Part shown: piece by piece, positions 9,095-19,644 of the stretch
Numbering within the stretch: the first letter of the stretch is position 1
How the letters are laid out: every line of letters begins with the position of its first letter
Origin: Escherichia fergusonii ATCC 35469
GTDB taxonomy: Bacteria; Pseudomonadota; Gammaproteobacteria; Enterobacterales; Enterobacteriaceae
Length of the DNA stretch: 64,000 bases
Reading direction: 5' to 3'
NCBI RefSeq assembly: GCF_000026225.1
Contig: NC_011740.1
Coordinates: forward strand, 3,224,001-3,288,000
Translations under genes and position numbers: made by a program
Notes under the pieces: model-generated
What the model was told of the DNA's origin: nothing
What the model saw: only the letters and a program-made list of their open reading frames with translations
Databases searched by the model: none

Positions 9095-11767
9095 TTAAGC
9101 GATGGTACGTTGGATCTCGATGATTTCGAATACTTCGATCACATCGCCAGTGCGGACGTCGTTGTAGTTCTTAACGCCGATACCACATTCCATACCGTTA
9201 CGGACTTCGTTAACGTCATCTTTGAAGCGGCGCAGGGACTCCAGCTCGCCTTCGTAGATAACCACGTTGTCGCGCAGAACGCGGATCGGGTTGTGACGTT
9301 TAACCACACCTTCAGTAACCATACAACCTGCGATGGCACCAAATTTCGGTGATTTGAACACATCACGAACTTCCGCCAGACCGATAATCTGCTGTTTCAG
9401 TTCCGGAGACAGCATACCGCTCATCGCCGCTTTCACTTCGTCGATCAGGTTATAGATGACGGAGTAGTAACGCAGATCCAGGCTTTCCGCTTCAATCACT
9501 TTACGTGCAGAGGCATCAGCACGTACGTTGAAGCCAACCAGGATGGCGTTGGACGCCGCAGCCAGGGTAGCGTCGGTTTCGGTGATACCACCTACGCCAG
9601 AACCGATGATCTTCACTTTAACTTCGTCAGTAGACAGTTTCAGCAAGGAGTCGGAGATCGCTTCCACGGAACCCTGAACGTCTGCCTTCAGAACGATGTT
9701 CACTTCGTGAACTTCGCCTTCGGTCATGTTAGCGAACATGTTCTCGAGTTTCGATTTCTGCTGACGTGCCAGTTTAACTTCACGGAATTTGCCCTGACGA
9801 TACAGTGCAACTTCACGTGCTTTCTTCTCGTCACGCACTACGGTAACTTCGTCACCCGCAGCCGGAACACCGGACAAGCCAAGGATTTCTACTGGAATGG
9901 ACGGACCTGCTTCCAGCACTTCCTGACCCATTTCGTTACGCATTGCGCGAACACGACCGTATTCGAAACCACACAGAACGATGTCGCCCTTGTGCAGAGT
10001 ACCTTCACGTACCAGAACGGTAGCAACCGGACCACGACCTTTATCAAGGAAGGATTCGATAACCGCACCGCTCGCCATACCTTTACGTACCGCTTTCAGT
10101 TCCAGTACTTCTGCCTGCAACAGGATAGCGTCCAGCAGTTCATCGATACCGGTACCTGCTTTCGCAGACACGTGTACGAACTGGCTTTCACCGCCCCACT
10201 CTTCCGGCAGGATGCCGTACTGAGAGAGTTCGTTCTTAACGCGATCTGGATCGGCTTCTGGTTTGTCGATCTTGTTCACTGCAACCACAACCGGCACGCC
10301 TGCCGCTTTCGCGTGCTGAATTGCTTCGATGGTCTGCGGCATTACGCCGTCGTCGGCAGCAACAACCAGGACTACGATATCAGTTGCCTGCGCACCACGT
10401 GCACGCATTGAAGTAAACGCGGCGTGCCCCGGGGTGTCCAGGAAGGTGATCATGCCGTTTTCAGTTTCAACGTGGTATGCACCAATGTGCTGGGTAATGC
10501 CGCCCGCTTCGCCAGAGGCCACTTTCGTTGAACGAATGTAGTCCAGCAAAGAGGTTTTACCGTGGTCAACGTGACCCATGATGGTCACAACCGGCGCGCG
10601 CGGTTCAGCCGCAGCACCCGTGTCACGGTCGCTCATTACCGCTTCTTCCAGCTCGTTTTCACGACGCAGGATAACCTTGTGGCCCATCTCTTCAGCAACC
10701 AGCTGTGCGGTTTCCTGATCGATAACCTGGTTGATGGTTGCCATTGCGCCCAGTTTCATCATCGCTTTGATGACCTGAGAACCTTTAACCGCCATCTTGT
10801 TCGCCAGTTCACCAACGGTGATGGTTTCGCCAATCACAACGTCACGGTTAACGGCCTGAGCTGGCTTCTGGAAGCCTTGCTGCAGCGAAGAACCTTTACG
10901 TTTTCCGCCTTTACCGCCACGTACTGCTGCGCGTGCTTCTTCACGATCAGCTTTTGATTCAGAGTGTTTGTTGCCTTTCTTCGGACGCGCTGCTTTCGCG
11001 TTACGACCACGGCCACGGCCGCCTTCGACTTCACGGTCGCTTTCGTCTTCTGCCTGGCGAGCATGTTGAGAAGTAGTAACGTGATAATCGCTGGAATCTT
11101 CAGTCGGTTCCGCGTTATCAGTCCATTTGTTTTCTTCCGCCATACGACGTGCTTCTTCAGCAACGCGACGTGCTTCTTCTTCGAGTTTACGACGCGCTTC
11201 TTCTTCGGCTTTACGCTTGAGCTCTGCAGCTTCCTGCTCACGGCGGGCTTTTTCAGCCTGGGCGTTTTTAGTCATATCGTCTTGTTGATTGCTCACTTTG
11301 TCTTTTTCCGCAGCTTCACGTTTCGCTTGTTCAGCAGCTTCACGCTTAGCTTGTTCTGCGGCCTCACGTTCAGCTTTTTGTTGCGCCTCACGTTTGGCCG
11401 ATTCTTCTGCCTCACGACGGGCTTGCTCTTCCGCTTCACGCTGCGCTTGCTCTTCCGCAGCAAGGCGTTCAGCCTCTTGCGGATCGCGTTTCACAAAGGT
11501 GCGTTTCTTGCGGACTTCGATTTGTACCGATTTGCTTTTTCCACCGGTACCAGGAATGTTAAGGGTGCTGCGTGTTTTACGTTGCAGCGTTAATTTGTCC
11601 GGGCCTGAATTTTTCTGATTCAGGTGGTCAATTAAAGTCTGTTTCTCTTGTGCGGACACAGAGTCGTCAGCAGACTTCCGGATACCTGCATCAGCAAATT
11701 GCTGTACCAGGCGTTCCACGGAGGTCTGTCGCTCTGCGGCCAGCGTTTTAATCGTTACATCTGTCAT
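9095..11767 (-). CDS. infB: translation initiation factor IF-2
   Basis: IF-2 is the GTPase that brings fMet-tRNA to the 30S subunit and promotes subunit joining. The 890-residue protein has an N-terminal domain, then a long charged Ala/Glu/Arg coiled region (about 100-220). The G domain follows, with GHVDHGKTS, DTPGH and NKID (about 390-540), then C-terminal fMet-tRNA-binding domains. GTG 158 and ATG 165 (near 11296 and 11275) are the internal starts that give the shorter IF-2 isoforms in E. coli, and both are kept here. Cotranscribed with nusA (24 bp gap) and followed by REP units and rbfA. Confidence 0.99.
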   Translation of the reverse strand: MTDVTIKTLAAERQTSVERLVQQFADAGIRKSADDSVSAQEKQTLIDHLNQKNSGPDKLTLQRKTRSTLNIPGTGGKSKSVQIEVRKKRTFVKRDPQEAERLAAEEQAQREAEEQARREAEESAKREAQQKAEREAAEQAKREAAEQAKREAAEKDKVSNQQDDMTKNAQAEKARREQEAAELKRKAEEEARRKLEEEARRVAEEARRMAEENKWTDNAEPTEDSSDYHVTTSQHARQAEDESDREVEGGRGRGRNAKAARPKKGNKHSESKADREEARAAVRGGKGGKRKGSSLQQGFQKPAQAVNRDVVIGETITVGELANKMAVKGSQVIKAMMKLGAMATINQVIDQETAQLVAEEMGHKVILRRENELEEAVMSDRDTGAAAEPRAPVVTIMGHVDHGKTSLLDYIRSTKVASGEAGGITQHIGAYHVETENGMITFLDTPGHAAFTSMRARGAQATDIVVLVVAADDGVMPQTIEAIQHAKAAGVPVVVAVNKIDKPEADPDRVKNELSQYGILPEEWGGESQFVHVSAKAGTGIDELLDAILLQAEVLELKAVRKGMASGAVIESFLDKGRGPVATVLVREGTLHKGDIVLCGFEYGRVRAMRNEMGQEVLEAGPSIPVEILGLSGVPAAGDEVTVVRDEKKAREVALYRQGKFREVKLARQQKSKLENMFANMTEGEVHEVNIVLKADVQGSVEAISDSLLKLSTDEVKVKIIGSGVGGITETDATLAAASNAILVGFNVRADASARKVIEAESLDLRYYSVIYNLIDEVKAAMSGMLSPELKQQIIGLAEVRDVFKSPKFGAIAGCMVTEGVVKRHNPIRVLRDNVVIYEGELESLRRFKDDVNEVRNGMECGIGVKNYNDVRTGDVIEVFEIIEIQRTIA

Positions 11768-11791
11768 GCTGTTCCTTCCTGCTACAGTTTA

Positions 11792-13279
<1,488 letters not shown>

Positions 13280-13306
13280 CGCGGGCTTTTCACCTCATCC
13301 AGACTA

Positions 13307-13759
13307 TTAAAAGTGGGGAACCAGGTTCGCCTTCTGGATATTACTCAGCGCGAACACTTCATCTTTACCTTCGACGGTAACTGTGATCATTTCACCGTCT
13401 ACCGCTTTGATAACGCCCTGCCATTTACGACGGTTTTGTACCGCCATACGGAGAACCAGAGTCACCTCTTCTCCGACGAAACGGGCGTAGTGTTCAGCCG
13501 TGAACAGTGGGCGATCGAGACCCGGTGAGGAGACTTCCAGGTTATAAGCAACGGTGATGGGATCTTCGACATCCAGCACAGCACTTACCTGGTGGCTCAC
13601 ATCAGCACAATCATCAACATTGATGCCATCTTCACTATCAATATAGATGCGCAGTGTGGATGTGCGACCGCGAATAAACTCGATGCCAACCAATTCAAAA
13701 CCCAGGGCCTCAACTGGCGCAGTAATCATCTCTGTTAATTTTTGCTCTAATGTGGACAA
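13307..13759 (-). CDS. rimP: ribosome maturation factor RimP
   Basis: RimP assists 30S assembly. The 150-residue product has the two-domain RimP fold, with the segments [19 protein letters not shown] and [14 protein letters not shown] place the start at TTG 13759, which follows a GGGGGTGG Shine-Dalgarno and gives the E. coli length. An ATG four codons upstream (13771) and a GTG between them are alternatives. The gene lies between metY with its tandem terminators and nusA. Confidence 0.95.
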
Positions 13760-13776
13760 GCCCACCCCCAAGACAT

Positions 13777-13796
13777 AAAAAAAGGGCCTAAAGCCC
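13777..13796 (-). terminator. terminator just upstream of rimP
   Basis: The inverted repeat gggc/gccc at 13784-13796 is followed on the minus strand by seven T residues. It lies only 18 nt before the rimP start, so readthrough must occur for the operon to be made. An enterobacterial rimP leader RNA with a structured element has been described in this position. Confidence 0.65.
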
Positions 13797-13818
13797 AGTT
13801 ATTCTGTAGTCAGATAAC

Positions 13819-13843
13819 AAAAAACCCCGATAAATCGGGGCTT
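13819..13843 (-). terminator. terminator downstream of metY
   Basis: A 7-bp perfect stem (ccccgat 13825-13831, atcgggg 13834-13840) is followed on the minus strand by TTTTTTG. With the next hairpin it forms two tandem terminators between the initiator tRNA and rimP. Confidence 0.8.
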
Positions 13844-13965
13844 TATATAACTGAACCCTATAACCGCAACTGCGGTCTGGAGCACTTTCCAGAAGGATTT
13901 TTTCAAATCCCACTACGAAGGCCGAAGTCTTCACAGTATATTTGAAAAAGGACTCTAAGGGAAAG

Positions 13966-14042
<77 letters not shown>

Positions 14043-14134
14043 CCTGAAACGTGGCAAATTCTACTCGTTTTGGGTAAAAAATGCAAATACTGCTGGGATT
14101 TGGTGTACCGAGACGGGACGTAAAATCTGCAGGC

Positions 14135-14164
14135 ATTATAGTGATCCACGCCACATTTTGTCAA
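14135..14164 (-). promoter_or_regulatory. metY promoter
   Basis: On the minus strand a consensus -35 TTGACA (14159-14164) and consensus -10 TATAAT (14135-14140) are 18 bp apart, followed by a GC-rich discriminator, about 90 bp before the tRNA. Confidence 0.85.
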
Positions 14165-14301
14165 CATTTATTGCTAATCACATGAATGAATATCCAGTTC
14201 ACTTTCATTTGTTGAATACTTTTGCCTTCTCCTGCTCTCCCTTAAGCGCATTATTTTACAAAAAACACACTAAACTCTTCCTGTCTCCGGTAAAAGATGA
14301 T

Positions 14302-14340
14302 TAAATGAAAACTCATTTATTTTGCATAAAAATTCAGTGA
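14302..14340 (+). promoter_or_regulatory. tandem ARG boxes (ArgR operator) of argG
   Basis: Two 18-bp elements, taaatgaaaactcattta (14302-14319) and tgcataaaaattcagtga (14323-14340), are separated by 3 bp. Both fit the ArgR consensus wnTGAATwwwwATTCAnw, and the spacing is that of paired ARG boxes bound by one ArgR hexamer. They end 49 bp before the argG start. The rest of 14043-14389 holds the divergent metY promoter and shows no gene. Confidence 0.85.
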
Positions 14341-14389
14341 GAGCGGAAGTCCAGGCTCATCATCAGTTAATTAAGCAGGGTGTTATTTT

Positions 14390-15733
14390 ATGACGACGAT
14401 TCTCAAGCATCTCCCGGTAGGTCAACGTATTGGTATCGCTTTTTCCGGCGGTCTGGACACCAGTGCCGCACTGCTGTGGATGCGACAAAAGGGAGCGGTT
14501 CCTTATGCATATACTGCAAACCTGGGCCAGCCAGACGAAGAGGATTATGATGCGATCCCTCGTCGTGCCATGGAATACGGCGCGGAGAACGCACGTCTGA
14601 TCGACTGCCGCAAACAACTGGTTGCCGAAGGTATTGCCGCTATTCAGTGTGGCGCATTTCATAACACCACCGGCGGCCTGACCTATTTCAATACGACGCC
14701 GCTGGGCCGTGCCGTGACTGGCACCATGCTGGTTGCTGCCATGAAAGAAGATGGCGTGAATATCTGGGGGGACGGCAGTACCTATAAAGGAAACGATATC
14801 GAACGTTTCTATCGTTACGGTCTGCTGACCAATGCTGAACTTCAGATTTACAAACCGTGGCTTGATACTGATTTTATTGATGAACTGGGCGGCCGTCATG
14901 AAATGTCTGAATTTATGACTGCCTGCGGTTTCGACTACAAAATGTCTGTCGAAAAAGCCTACTCCACGGACTCCAACATGCTTGGTGCAACACACGAAGC
15001 GAAGGATCTGGAATACCTCAACTCCAGCGTCAAAATCGTCAACCCGATTATGGGCGTGAAGTTCTGGGATGAGAGTGTGAAGATCCCGGCAGAAGAAGTC
15101 ACAGTACGCTTTGAGCAAGGTCATCCGGTGGCGCTGAACGGTAAAACCTTTAGCGATGACGTAGAAATGATGCTGGAAGCTAACCGCATCGGCGGTCGTC
15201 ATGGCCTGGGCATGAGCGACCAGATCGAAAACCGTATCATCGAAGCGAAAAGCCGTGGTATTTACGAAGCTCCGGGGATGGCGCTGCTACATATCGCTTA
15301 TGAACGTCTGCTGACCGGTATTCACAACGAAGACACCATTGAGCAGTATCACGCGCATGGTCGTCAGTTGGGCCGTTTGCTGTACCAGGGACGTTGGTTT
15401 GATTCCCAGGCGCTGATGCTGCGTGACTCCCTGCAACGCTGGGTTGCCAGCCAGATCACTGGTGAAGTTACCCTGGAACTGCGCCGCGGGAACGATTACT
15501 CCATCCTTAATACCATCTCTAACAATCTGACCTACAAGCCAGAGCGTCTGACGATGGAAAAAGGCGACTCGGTGTTTTCGCCAGACGATCGTATCGGTCA
15601 ACTGACCATGCGCAACCTGGATATCACCGATACCCGCGAGAAACTTTTCGGCTATGCCAAAACTGGCCTGCTTTCCTCCTCTGCCGCCTCAGGCGTGCCG
15701 CAGGTGGAGAATCTGGAAAATAAAGCGAAATAA
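14390..15733 (+). CDS. argG: argininosuccinate synthase
   Basis: ArgG joins citrulline and aspartate with ATP to make argininosuccinate in arginine biosynthesis. The 447-residue protein is of the longer (type 2) form found in enterobacteria. The N-terminal ATP pyrophosphatase P-loop AFSGGLDTSAAL lies at residues 17-28, and a substrate-binding region contains STYKGNDIERFYRYG. Complete. It is monocistronic and ArgR-regulated, divergent from metY and convergent with yhbX. Confidence 0.98.
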   Translation: MTTILKHLPVGQRIGIAFSGGLDTSAALLWMRQKGAVPYAYTANLGQPDEEDYDAIPRRAMEYGAENARLIDCRKQLVAEGIAAIQCGAFHNTTGGLTYFNTTPLGRAVTGTMLVAAMKEDGVNIWGDGSTYKGNDIERFYRYGLLTNAELQIYKPWLDTDFIDELGGRHEMSEFMTACGFDYKMSVEKAYSTDSNMLGATHEAKDLEYLNSSVKIVNPIMGVKFWDESVKIPAEEVTVRFEQGHPVALNGKTFSDDVEMMLEANRIGGRHGLGMSDQIENRIIEAKSRGIYEAPGMALLHIAYERLLTGIHNEDTIEQYHAHGRQLGRLLYQGRWFDSQALMLRDSLQRWVASQITGEVTLELRRGNDYSILNTISNNLTYKPERLTMEKGDSVFSPDDRIGQLTMRNLDITDTREKLFGYAKTGLLSSSAASGVPQVENLENKAK

Positions 15734-15746
15734 AACATCAATTTTT

Positions 15747-15768
15747 CCCTGCCCTTTTATGGGCAGGG
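15747..15768. other. hairpin between argG and yhbX
   Basis: A perfect 8-bp stem (ccctgccc 15747-15754, gggcaggg 15761-15768) with a 6-base loop lies between the convergent stop codons. Neither strand has a T-run after it, so its strength as a terminator is uncertain. Confidence 0.55.
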
Positions 15769-15776
15769 TAATTCAG

Positions 15777-17378
15777 TTACTGCTTGTCCGCATTAAAATT
15801 TCGTCTTAGTTCCCGGTAATCAAACATTTCATGGCTTCCGTCAATAACCCGCGAATCCCCCTGATAGTGAGAGATCACGTCTTTAAGTGTTTTAGGTTGT
15901 TCTGGTCGGGTAACGCCCATCCACGCATTGATAAGATAGTCGTTATAAGCAGTGGAAAAAATATCAGTTACTGTCGAACGATCAACGTTCTCACCGAGCA
16001 TTGGGCTGTACCAGATAAACATCGGTACATGATAAGCTTCCTGACTAGGTTTCTTCCCACCGTGGAAATAGCTATGTTTTGCCGTTGGATCGCGTTCAAG
16101 CCCATGGTCAGCAAAATACATAACCGAGGCTCGCTTATTTTTAAGCAGCGCAAAGACCTGCCCTAAAATGCTATCGGTGTAATGAATTGAGTTGTCATAA
16201 CAGGCATCCTGATTATCCAATGGATAATACACAGCTTTGGCTTTTGGATATGTGGCGCAAACAGGTTCATGACTGCCAACCAGATGGAGAACAATCAGTT
16301 TCTTATTTGGCGATTTTGTATTTAATGCCTCAGCCAGATGCGGAAGCAACAATTCGTCATATCCTCTGACATAGACTCTTTCTTTCGCTCGCATCGCAAT
16401 ACTGGCAACAGCAGTCCCGTTCTGTCTGAATGCAGATTGAGCACTAAGCCAGTATGTGTCAAACCCAGCCTGATTAGCCATATTAATGATGTTGTCAGGG
16501 TAATGCTGGATATCGTGATCAAATACAGTATCCACAGTTAAAGTAAGGGGAACGGCTAACGCAGTATAAGGCGCTCCGCTTATCGCCTGAGTAAAAAGCT
16601 TAATACGATCCTTCTGTTTTTCGAGCTGTGGCGTTGTCGATCTGTAATGCCCATAGATGGACATATTCGAGGCCCTTACTGACTCCCCTACAATTAATAC
16701 ATAGTCATCGATGCCATTATCGCTTAGTTCTAATTGATAGCCTGGCACTTTGTCAGCAATGGCCATCAGCCTGTGGTATTCCTTTGCGGCTAAAGCGAAA
16801 TAATTTAAGTTGAAAAAGGGTGTATATGTTGCGAATCGGGATGCCACAATATAAGGATCTACCGTTTTCTTTGTTTTTTTATCTTTAAGGGCAAACTTGA
16901 CTGAAGAAAATAAGCTTATCGCAATCAGAATCAGCAACAACGTCACTGTGATTTTTTTACCCGGTAGCGAAACATCATATATTATTACCGAGGATAAAAA
17001 GAGTGCGAACAGGGCAAGGAAAATAATGCAATAAACAATATAAAGCCCCAGCATCTTTGTAATCTCATCTGGATCACTTTGTAAAACGCTTATCGCAAAG
17101 CCATCATTGAAACTGGTGCCGAAGGTACACCATGCATAGAGGCTGATGCAGAGATCCGCAGCAGCCAACAGCATAACTGGGATACCAAATAATAAACGTA
17201 AAGGGAAAGACGCTGTGCGTTTTATAACAAGGATAAAAAGCACAAAGAAAAGTGTTCGATGAACCAGATGTGATCCTGAAGAAGCAATGATATTAATCAG
17301 AGAAAAAATAATTACACAAAAAATTATAAGCCAGTTATTTTTAATTTTTCGAAATACGTTATGTGCAGCCATCCCCAA
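15777..17378 (-). CDS. yhbX: phosphoethanolamine transferase-family membrane protein YhbX
   Basis: A 533-residue protein of the EptA/EptC/YhbX family, which move phosphoethanolamine from phosphatidylethanolamine onto lipid A or other envelope acceptors. Four or five membrane segments (about 15-170) precede a periplasmic sulfatase-like domain. That domain contains VLIVGESVRASNMSIYGH (a Thr-containing nucleophile segment is expected nearby), SHEPVC, CYDNSIHYTD and FADHGLERDP. The acceptor is unknown. The first residues (MGMAAHN) leave two possible Met starts; I keep the longer. It is strongly diverged from the K-12 YhbX I remember (roughly two thirds identical), unlike its neighbours. Confidence 0.88.
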   Translation of the reverse strand: MGMAAHNVFRKIKNNWLIIFCVIIFSLINIIASSGSHLVHRTLFFVLFILVIKRTASFPLRLLFGIPVMLLAAADLCISLYAWCTFGTSFNDGFAISVLQSDPDEITKMLGLYIVYCIIFLALFALFLSSVIIYDVSLPGKKITVTLLLILIAISLFSSVKFALKDKKTKKTVDPYIVASRFATYTPFFNLNYFALAAKEYHRLMAIADKVPGYQLELSDNGIDDYVLIVGESVRASNMSIYGHYRSTTPQLEKQKDRIKLFTQAISGAPYTALAVPLTLTVDTVFDHDIQHYPDNIINMANQAGFDTYWLSAQSAFRQNGTAVASIAMRAKERVYVRGYDELLLPHLAEALNTKSPNKKLIVLHLVGSHEPVCATYPKAKAVYYPLDNQDACYDNSIHYTDSILGQVFALLKNKRASVMYFADHGLERDPTAKHSYFHGGKKPSQEAYHVPMFIWYSPMLGENVDRSTVTDIFSTAYNDYLINAWMGVTRPEQPKTLKDVISHYQGDSRVIDGSHEMFDYRELRRNFNADKQ

Positions 17379-17605
17379 ACCCGTAGATAAGAACAGAGTA
17401 AATATCGACGGCGTGCGATTTTATACATTAGAAAAACTGAAGTCCTGATCTATATCATTTTGAAAAAATGTTTACACTTAGCTTATATGCTCTACCAAAC
17501 AAAAGTGATTCAGATCTTATTTTGAAGGATTTATGCGGAGTCAGGAGGCAAAGAGAGAGGAGTTGAGGGGGCTCGTTATCCAGCCAATAAAATGCGGGGA
17601 TATAA

Positions 17606-17637
17606 AACAAAAAAAGACGCTTTTCAGCGTCTCTTTT
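17606..17637 (-). terminator. terminator of leuU
   Basis: The stem agacgc/gcgtct (17615-17620 with 17627-17632), extended by A-T pairs, is followed on the minus strand by a run of seven T residues. It lies directly after the leuU tRNA. The AT-rich stretch 17379-17605 towards yhbX holds no gene I can support and probably contains the yhbX promoter. Confidence 0.85.
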
Positions 17638-17645
17638 CTGGAATT

Positions 17646-17732
17646 TGGTACCGAGGACGGGACTTGAACCCGTAAGCCCTATTGGGCACTACCACCTCAA
17701 GGTAGCGTGTCTACCAATTCCACCACCTCGGC
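17646..17732 (-). tRNA. leuU: tRNA-Leu (GAG)
   Basis: The 87-nt minus-strand sequence starts GCCGAGGTGGTGGAATTGG and ends CTCGGTACCA. It has a long variable arm typical of leucine tRNA, anticodon GAG in CTACCTTGAGGTGGTAG, and an encoded CCA. It follows secG by 14 bp and is probably cotranscribed with it. Confidence 0.98.
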
Positions 17733-17746
17733 ACGGATACTACTTT

Positions 17747-18079
17747 TTAGTTCGGGATATCGCTGGTCGGCTTAGCCGGAGCAGCTGGCTGAGTTTGTTC
17801 GGTTTTGGCCGGTGCACTCAGGTTTTCCCATTCACTACCTTTATTGGTTTTGTTGCTATTGATGTTACCCAGCACCAGACTGATGATGAAGAATAACGTT
17901 GCCAGCAGCGCCGTCATGCGGGTCATGAAGTTACCAGAACCACTTGAACCAAACAGCGTAGCGGAAGCGCCTGCTCCGAAGGAGGCTCCCATATCAGCGC
18001 CTTTACCTTGCTGCAGCATGATTAGACCAACAAGGCCAATTGCCACAATAAGGAAAACTACTAAAAGAGCTTCGTACAT
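17747..18079 (-). CDS. secG: protein translocase subunit SecG
   Basis: SecG is the third subunit of the SecYEG channel in the inner membrane and assists SecA-driven export. The 110-residue protein starts MYEALLVVFLIVAIGLVGLI. It has two membrane segments (about 2-22 and 52-73) around a glycine-rich cytosolic loop (GASFGAGASATLFGSSGSGNF) and a proline-rich tail. I use the inner ATG at 18079, which gives the E. coli length; a 16-codon extension is unsupported. Confidence 0.98.
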   Translation of the reverse strand: MYEALLVVFLIVAIGLVGLIMLQQGKGADMGASFGAGASATLFGSSGSGNFMTRMTALLATLFFIISLVLGNINSNKTNKGSEWENLSAPAKTEQTQPAAPAKPTSDIPN

Positions 18080-18261
18080 AATCAACCTGTTCCTTGCGGA
18101 GTTGCCGCGTACCAATGCTTCAACCAATAAAGCGGGAGTTTTTAATCTTTCCCACTGAAGCGGGTGTGAATACTAACCAAAGCGAATGACCTTCGCAAGG
18201 GCAATTTTATCGCATTGTATCAACTGCGGAAAAAAACAGCAAAACCGATGTGTTCGCTGAG

Positions 18262-18288
18262 AAAAAAGGCGACAATCGCCGCCTTTTT
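18262..18288 (-). terminator. terminator of glmM
   Basis: On the minus strand AAAAAGGCGGCGATTGTCGCCTTTTTT forms a GC stem followed by six T residues, 19 bp after the glmM stop codon. Confidence 0.85.
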
Positions 18289-18306
18289 AGCCAGCCTTCT
18301 ACTGTT

Positions 18307-19644
18307 TTAAACGGCTTTTACTGCATCAGCGATGCGGTGTGCAAATTCAGTAACCTGCTCTTCGTCTTCGCCTTCTACCATCACGCGAATTAACGGTTCG
18401 GTGCCGGATTTACGCAACAGCACACGTCCACGGCTACCCAGCGCCGCTTCAACTTCTGCGGTTACAGCTTTGACTGATTCATGCTCCAGCGGATCGCCAC
18501 TACCTGCGGTGTAACGCACGTTAACCAGAATCTGCGGGAACATTTTCATACCACTGCAAAGGTCGTGCAGGCTCATATGGTTACGCGCCATCGCCGCCAG
18601 CACCTGCAAACCAGCAACGATGCCGTCACCGGTTGTGGTTTTATCCAGCAGGATCACATGACCAGAGTTCTCTGCACCGATACGCCAGCCTTTCTCCTGC
18701 ATTTTTTCCAGTACGTAGCGATCGCCCACTTTCGCACGAGCAAACGGAATTCCTAGCTGTTTCAGGGCGAGTTCCAGCCCCATGTTGCTCATCAATGTAC
18801 CCACCGCGCCACCACGCAGTTGGCCCTGACGCAGACCTTCGCGCGCGATGATATACATAATCTGGTCGCCATCGACTTTATTGCCTTCATGGTCAACCAT
18901 AATCACGCGGTCGCCGTCACCGTCAAAGGCGATACCAAGATCTGCTTTTTCAGCCAGTACGCGCGCCTGTAACGCACGAACATCAGTTGCCCCCACTTCG
19001 GCATTGATGTTTACGCCGTTCGGCTCACAACCGATAGCGATAACGTTCGCCCCCAGTTCGCGCAGTACGTTCGGCGCGATGTGATAAGTCGCGCCATTTG
19101 CGCAATCCACCACAATTTTCAGTTCACTGAGGCTAAGTTCGTTCGGGAACGTGGCTTTGCAAAACTCGATATAGCGACCCGCGGCATCAACGATACGGCT
19201 GGCTTTACCCAGTTCTGCCGAATCAACACAGCTGATCTCTTTTTCCATTTCCGCTTCGATGGCTTCTTCAACTGCATCCGGCAGCTTAGTACCGTCAATA
19301 GAAAAGAATTTAATGCCGTTATCGTAGAATGGGTTATGCGATGCAGAAATTACAATCCCGGCCTCTGCGCGGAAGGTACGCGTCAGATAAGCCACGGCAG
19401 GTGTAGGCATCGGGCCTGTAAAGAGTGCGGAAAGGCCCGCAGCCGCCAGACCCGCTTCCAGTGCTGACTCCAGCATATAGCCAGAAATACGCGTGTCTTT
19501 ACCAATAATGATCTTACGCGAGCCGTGGCGCGCCAGCACTTTACCGGCGGCCCAACCCAACTTAAGTACAAAATCAGGGGTGATCGGCGCATCCCCTACA
19601 CGACCACGAATCCCATCGGTACCGAAATATTTACGATTACTCAT
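18307..19644 (-). CDS. glmM: phosphoglucosamine mutase GlmM
   Basis: GlmM converts glucosamine-6-phosphate to glucosamine-1-phosphate for UDP-GlcNAc, the precursor of peptidoglycan and LPS. The 445-residue protein has the phosphohexomutase signature GIVISASHNPFYDNGIKFF with the phosphorylated Ser (S102 in E. coli numbering). It also has the metal loop DGDGDRVIMVD and the sugar loop GAENSGHVI. It overlaps the end of folP by 8 nt, so the two are cotranscribed. Confidence 0.99.
   Translation of the reverse strand: MSNRKYFGTDGIRGRVGDAPITPDFVLKLGWAAGKVLARHGSRKIIIGKDTRISGYMLESALEAGLAAAGLSALFTGPMPTPAVAYLTRTFRAEAGIVISASHNPFYDNGIKFFSIDGTKLPDAVEEAIEAEMEKEISCVDSAELGKASRIVDAAGRYIEFCKATFPNELSLSELKIVVDCANGATYHIAPNVLRELGANVIAIGCEPNGVNINAEVGATDVRALQARVLAEKADLGIAFDGDGDRVIMVDHEGNKVDGDQIMYIIAREGLRQGQLRGGAVGTLMSNMGLELALKQLGIPFARAKVGDRYVLEKMQEKGWRIGAENSGHVILLDKTTTGDGIVAGLQVLAAMARNHMSLHDLCSGMKMFPQILVNVRYTAGSGDPLEHESVKAVTAEVEAALGSRGRVLLRKSGTEPLIRVMVEGEDEEQVTEFAHRIADAVKAV

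Noticed and set aside
17379..17605. Possible small gene between yhbX and leuU
   Set aside because: AT-rich, no frame with a convincing start and ribosome site; treated as the yhbX promoter region.
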